Below are positions 63,310 to 64,000 of a stretch of DNA of 64,000 nt, one piece after another. The notes beneath the pieces were generated by a model, which was given only the letters and a program-made list of their open reading frames with translations, had not been told where the DNA came from and ran no database searches. This DNA comes from Hyphomicrobiales bacterium. Its GTDB lineage: Bacteria; Pseudomonadota; Alphaproteobacteria; Rhizobiales; OSC116. A program made the position numbers and the translations under genes. Location: the NCBI GenBank assembly GCA_002401855.1, contig NVUH01000017.1:1-64000 (forward strand), in the 5' to 3' direction. Every line of letters begins with the position of its first letter. Position 1 is the stretch's first letter.

Positions 63310-63850
63310 ACAAACTCAGCAGCCCCTCGCTTCCACAACTCCCATTCATTTCAGTGTGCGCCGCCTATCATGGTAAAAGAGCCCGAAGCCGTTAGGCTGA
63401 GGCAAGGCCGACTGGCCGTCGGGCGGTTAGCCCGTTGCAAGCACGCGGAGGCGTGCGCCCGCAGGGGCCACTAGCCCACCGAAAGGTGGGCGTAAAAATG
63501 CAGGCTTCCAGAGCCTAGGCAGGACGCTGTCCTGAATTTGCGGAAAAGTTGTGATGGTGGAAATTTTGTGCTGAAGCCGCACCCAATGAACCTGCATTAG
63601 CCGCCGTTAAAGACACTAAGAAAGTTAGCTATACTGCCGATACTCGGGTACTTCATTTATACGCACGCCTTACGGCATGCTGTTGACACTTGCACCCCAA
63701 GGGCACTTTGTCGCTTCGCTCGGGCGCGCTCGTTCGCTACGCTCTCTAGCCGACCGCGCGTCCGTCGGCAGCGGGCTGCTGTCGCGCTCACTGCATGGCA
63801 CGTTGTTTGGATGCGAGGGGCAGATAGAAATGCAGAGCATGCATCAAAAA
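63310..63850 (+). repeat. Composite repeat, copy 12 (full type A with inverted left end)
   Basis: Starts with an inverted copy of the right terminus (CCACAAACTCAGCAGCCCC to CATTCATTTCAGTG, 63311-63356). It continues with six hairpins (63387-63491), the CTTCCAGAGC junction, CACTAAGAAAGTTAGC, CTCGGGTACTTCATTTATACG, an inserted CACCCCAAGGGCACTTTG segment and the usual right end at about 63845. It lies between the dehydrogenase start and the terminator of the last gene. Confidence 0.9.
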
Positions 63851-63880
63851 AAGCCCCCAAGCGATAGCTTGGAGGCTTTT
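63847..63880 (-). terminator. Rho-independent terminator of the right-edge gene
   Basis: On the minus strand AAAAGCCTCCAAGC and GCTTGGGGGCTTTT pair around TATC, followed by more T, a classical intrinsic terminator 27 bases after the stop codon of the gene at 63907. The repeat copy 12 begins just beyond it. Confidence 0.9.
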
Positions 63881-63906
63881 AAATCTTGTTAAAGCATCAG
63901 CTGAAA

Positions 63907-64000
63907 TTACTCAGCATCACCTTCACTTGCGTCTTGCTCAACATCGCGCAATGAAAGGCTCATTTTGCCGCGATCGTCAATTTTAACCAATTTAACTTTG
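63907..64000 (-). CDS. pnp: 3' end of probable polynucleotide phosphorylase (S1 domain)
   Basis: The last 30 codons are in the window. The visible segment VKLVKIDDRGKMSLSLRD is the final strand of an S1 RNA-binding domain as found at the C-terminus of PNPase, followed by a short acidic tail. Another S1 protein cannot be excluded because only the end is visible. A strong terminator follows at 63847. Confidence 0.6.
   Translation of the reverse strand, partial: KVKLVKIDDRGKMSLSLRDVEQDASEGDAE

Noticed and set aside
1-64000. CRISPR array
   Set aside because: The repeats are long, dispersed tens of kilobases apart and not separated by unique spacers.
1-64000. rRNA or tRNA genes
   Set aside because: No T-loop GGTTCGAATCC-type segments with matching acceptor stems and no rRNA-like stretches were found by reading both strands.

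Overview
The window looks like a chromosomal segment of a low-to-moderate GC alphaproteobacterium, most probably of the Hyphomicrobiales (Rhizobiales). The basis is gene order: parB-parA-rsmG-mnmG-mnmE-rho-hemJ-hemE runs left from a putative replication origin, and maf-aroE-coaE-dnaQ / secB / fxsA / Tim44-like / Smr / HTH / hslUV / hisB-hisHAFE / coaA runs right. This is the classical origin neighbourhood of that order. No organism name can be given from the sequence alone.

Layout. (1) 1-2530: a segment with a different base and codon style. It holds a MBL-fold hydrolase plus a membrane-protein partner, flanked by gene remnants, and ends inside a truncated copy of the genome's own repeat. (2) 2640-12690: an epimerase, then the parABS/tRNA-modification/rho/heme block on the minus strand, with two near-consensus parS sites. 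(3) 12700-13134: the putative oriC, AT-rich, with DnaA-like boxes and three CtrA-type sites. (4) 13135-29467: housekeeping genes for nucleotide-pool and shikimate metabolism, CoA, proofreading, secretion, HslUV and histidine. (5) 29945-41200: a cobalamin-riboswitch cbtBA cobalt uptake unit, nth, an Ada-like repair protein, gpmA, dapB, a broken phosphotransferase gene, a 996-residue kinase/peptidase/aminotransferase fusion and two tandem MBL hydrolases. (6) 41773-52445: the heat-shock and folding block dnaJ-dnaK, grpE, hrcA, rph, with alkB and a PabB-PabC fusion between. (7) 52922-63257: an accessory stretch with TetR, enoyl-CoA hydratase, ArsR regulators, an ABC exporter, SRPBCC, NIPSNAP, LysE, VOC and a zinc dehydrogenase. 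(8) The end of a probable pnp at the right edge.

The most unusual content is between the genes. About a dozen copies of a composite intergenic repeat, up to roughly 480 bp, sit mostly between convergent genes. Several copies carry a string of up to six short hairpins whose stems differ between copies by compensatory base changes, as expected of a selected RNA (or DNA hairpin) structure. A second type (about 340 bp) has 17-bp perfect terminal inverted repeats in its best copy, plus an internal 22-bp perfect inverted repeat. One DUF805 gene lies between two inverted copies. I regard this repeat family as the best candidate for something undescribed. I could run no searches, so family assignments rest on motif recognition.
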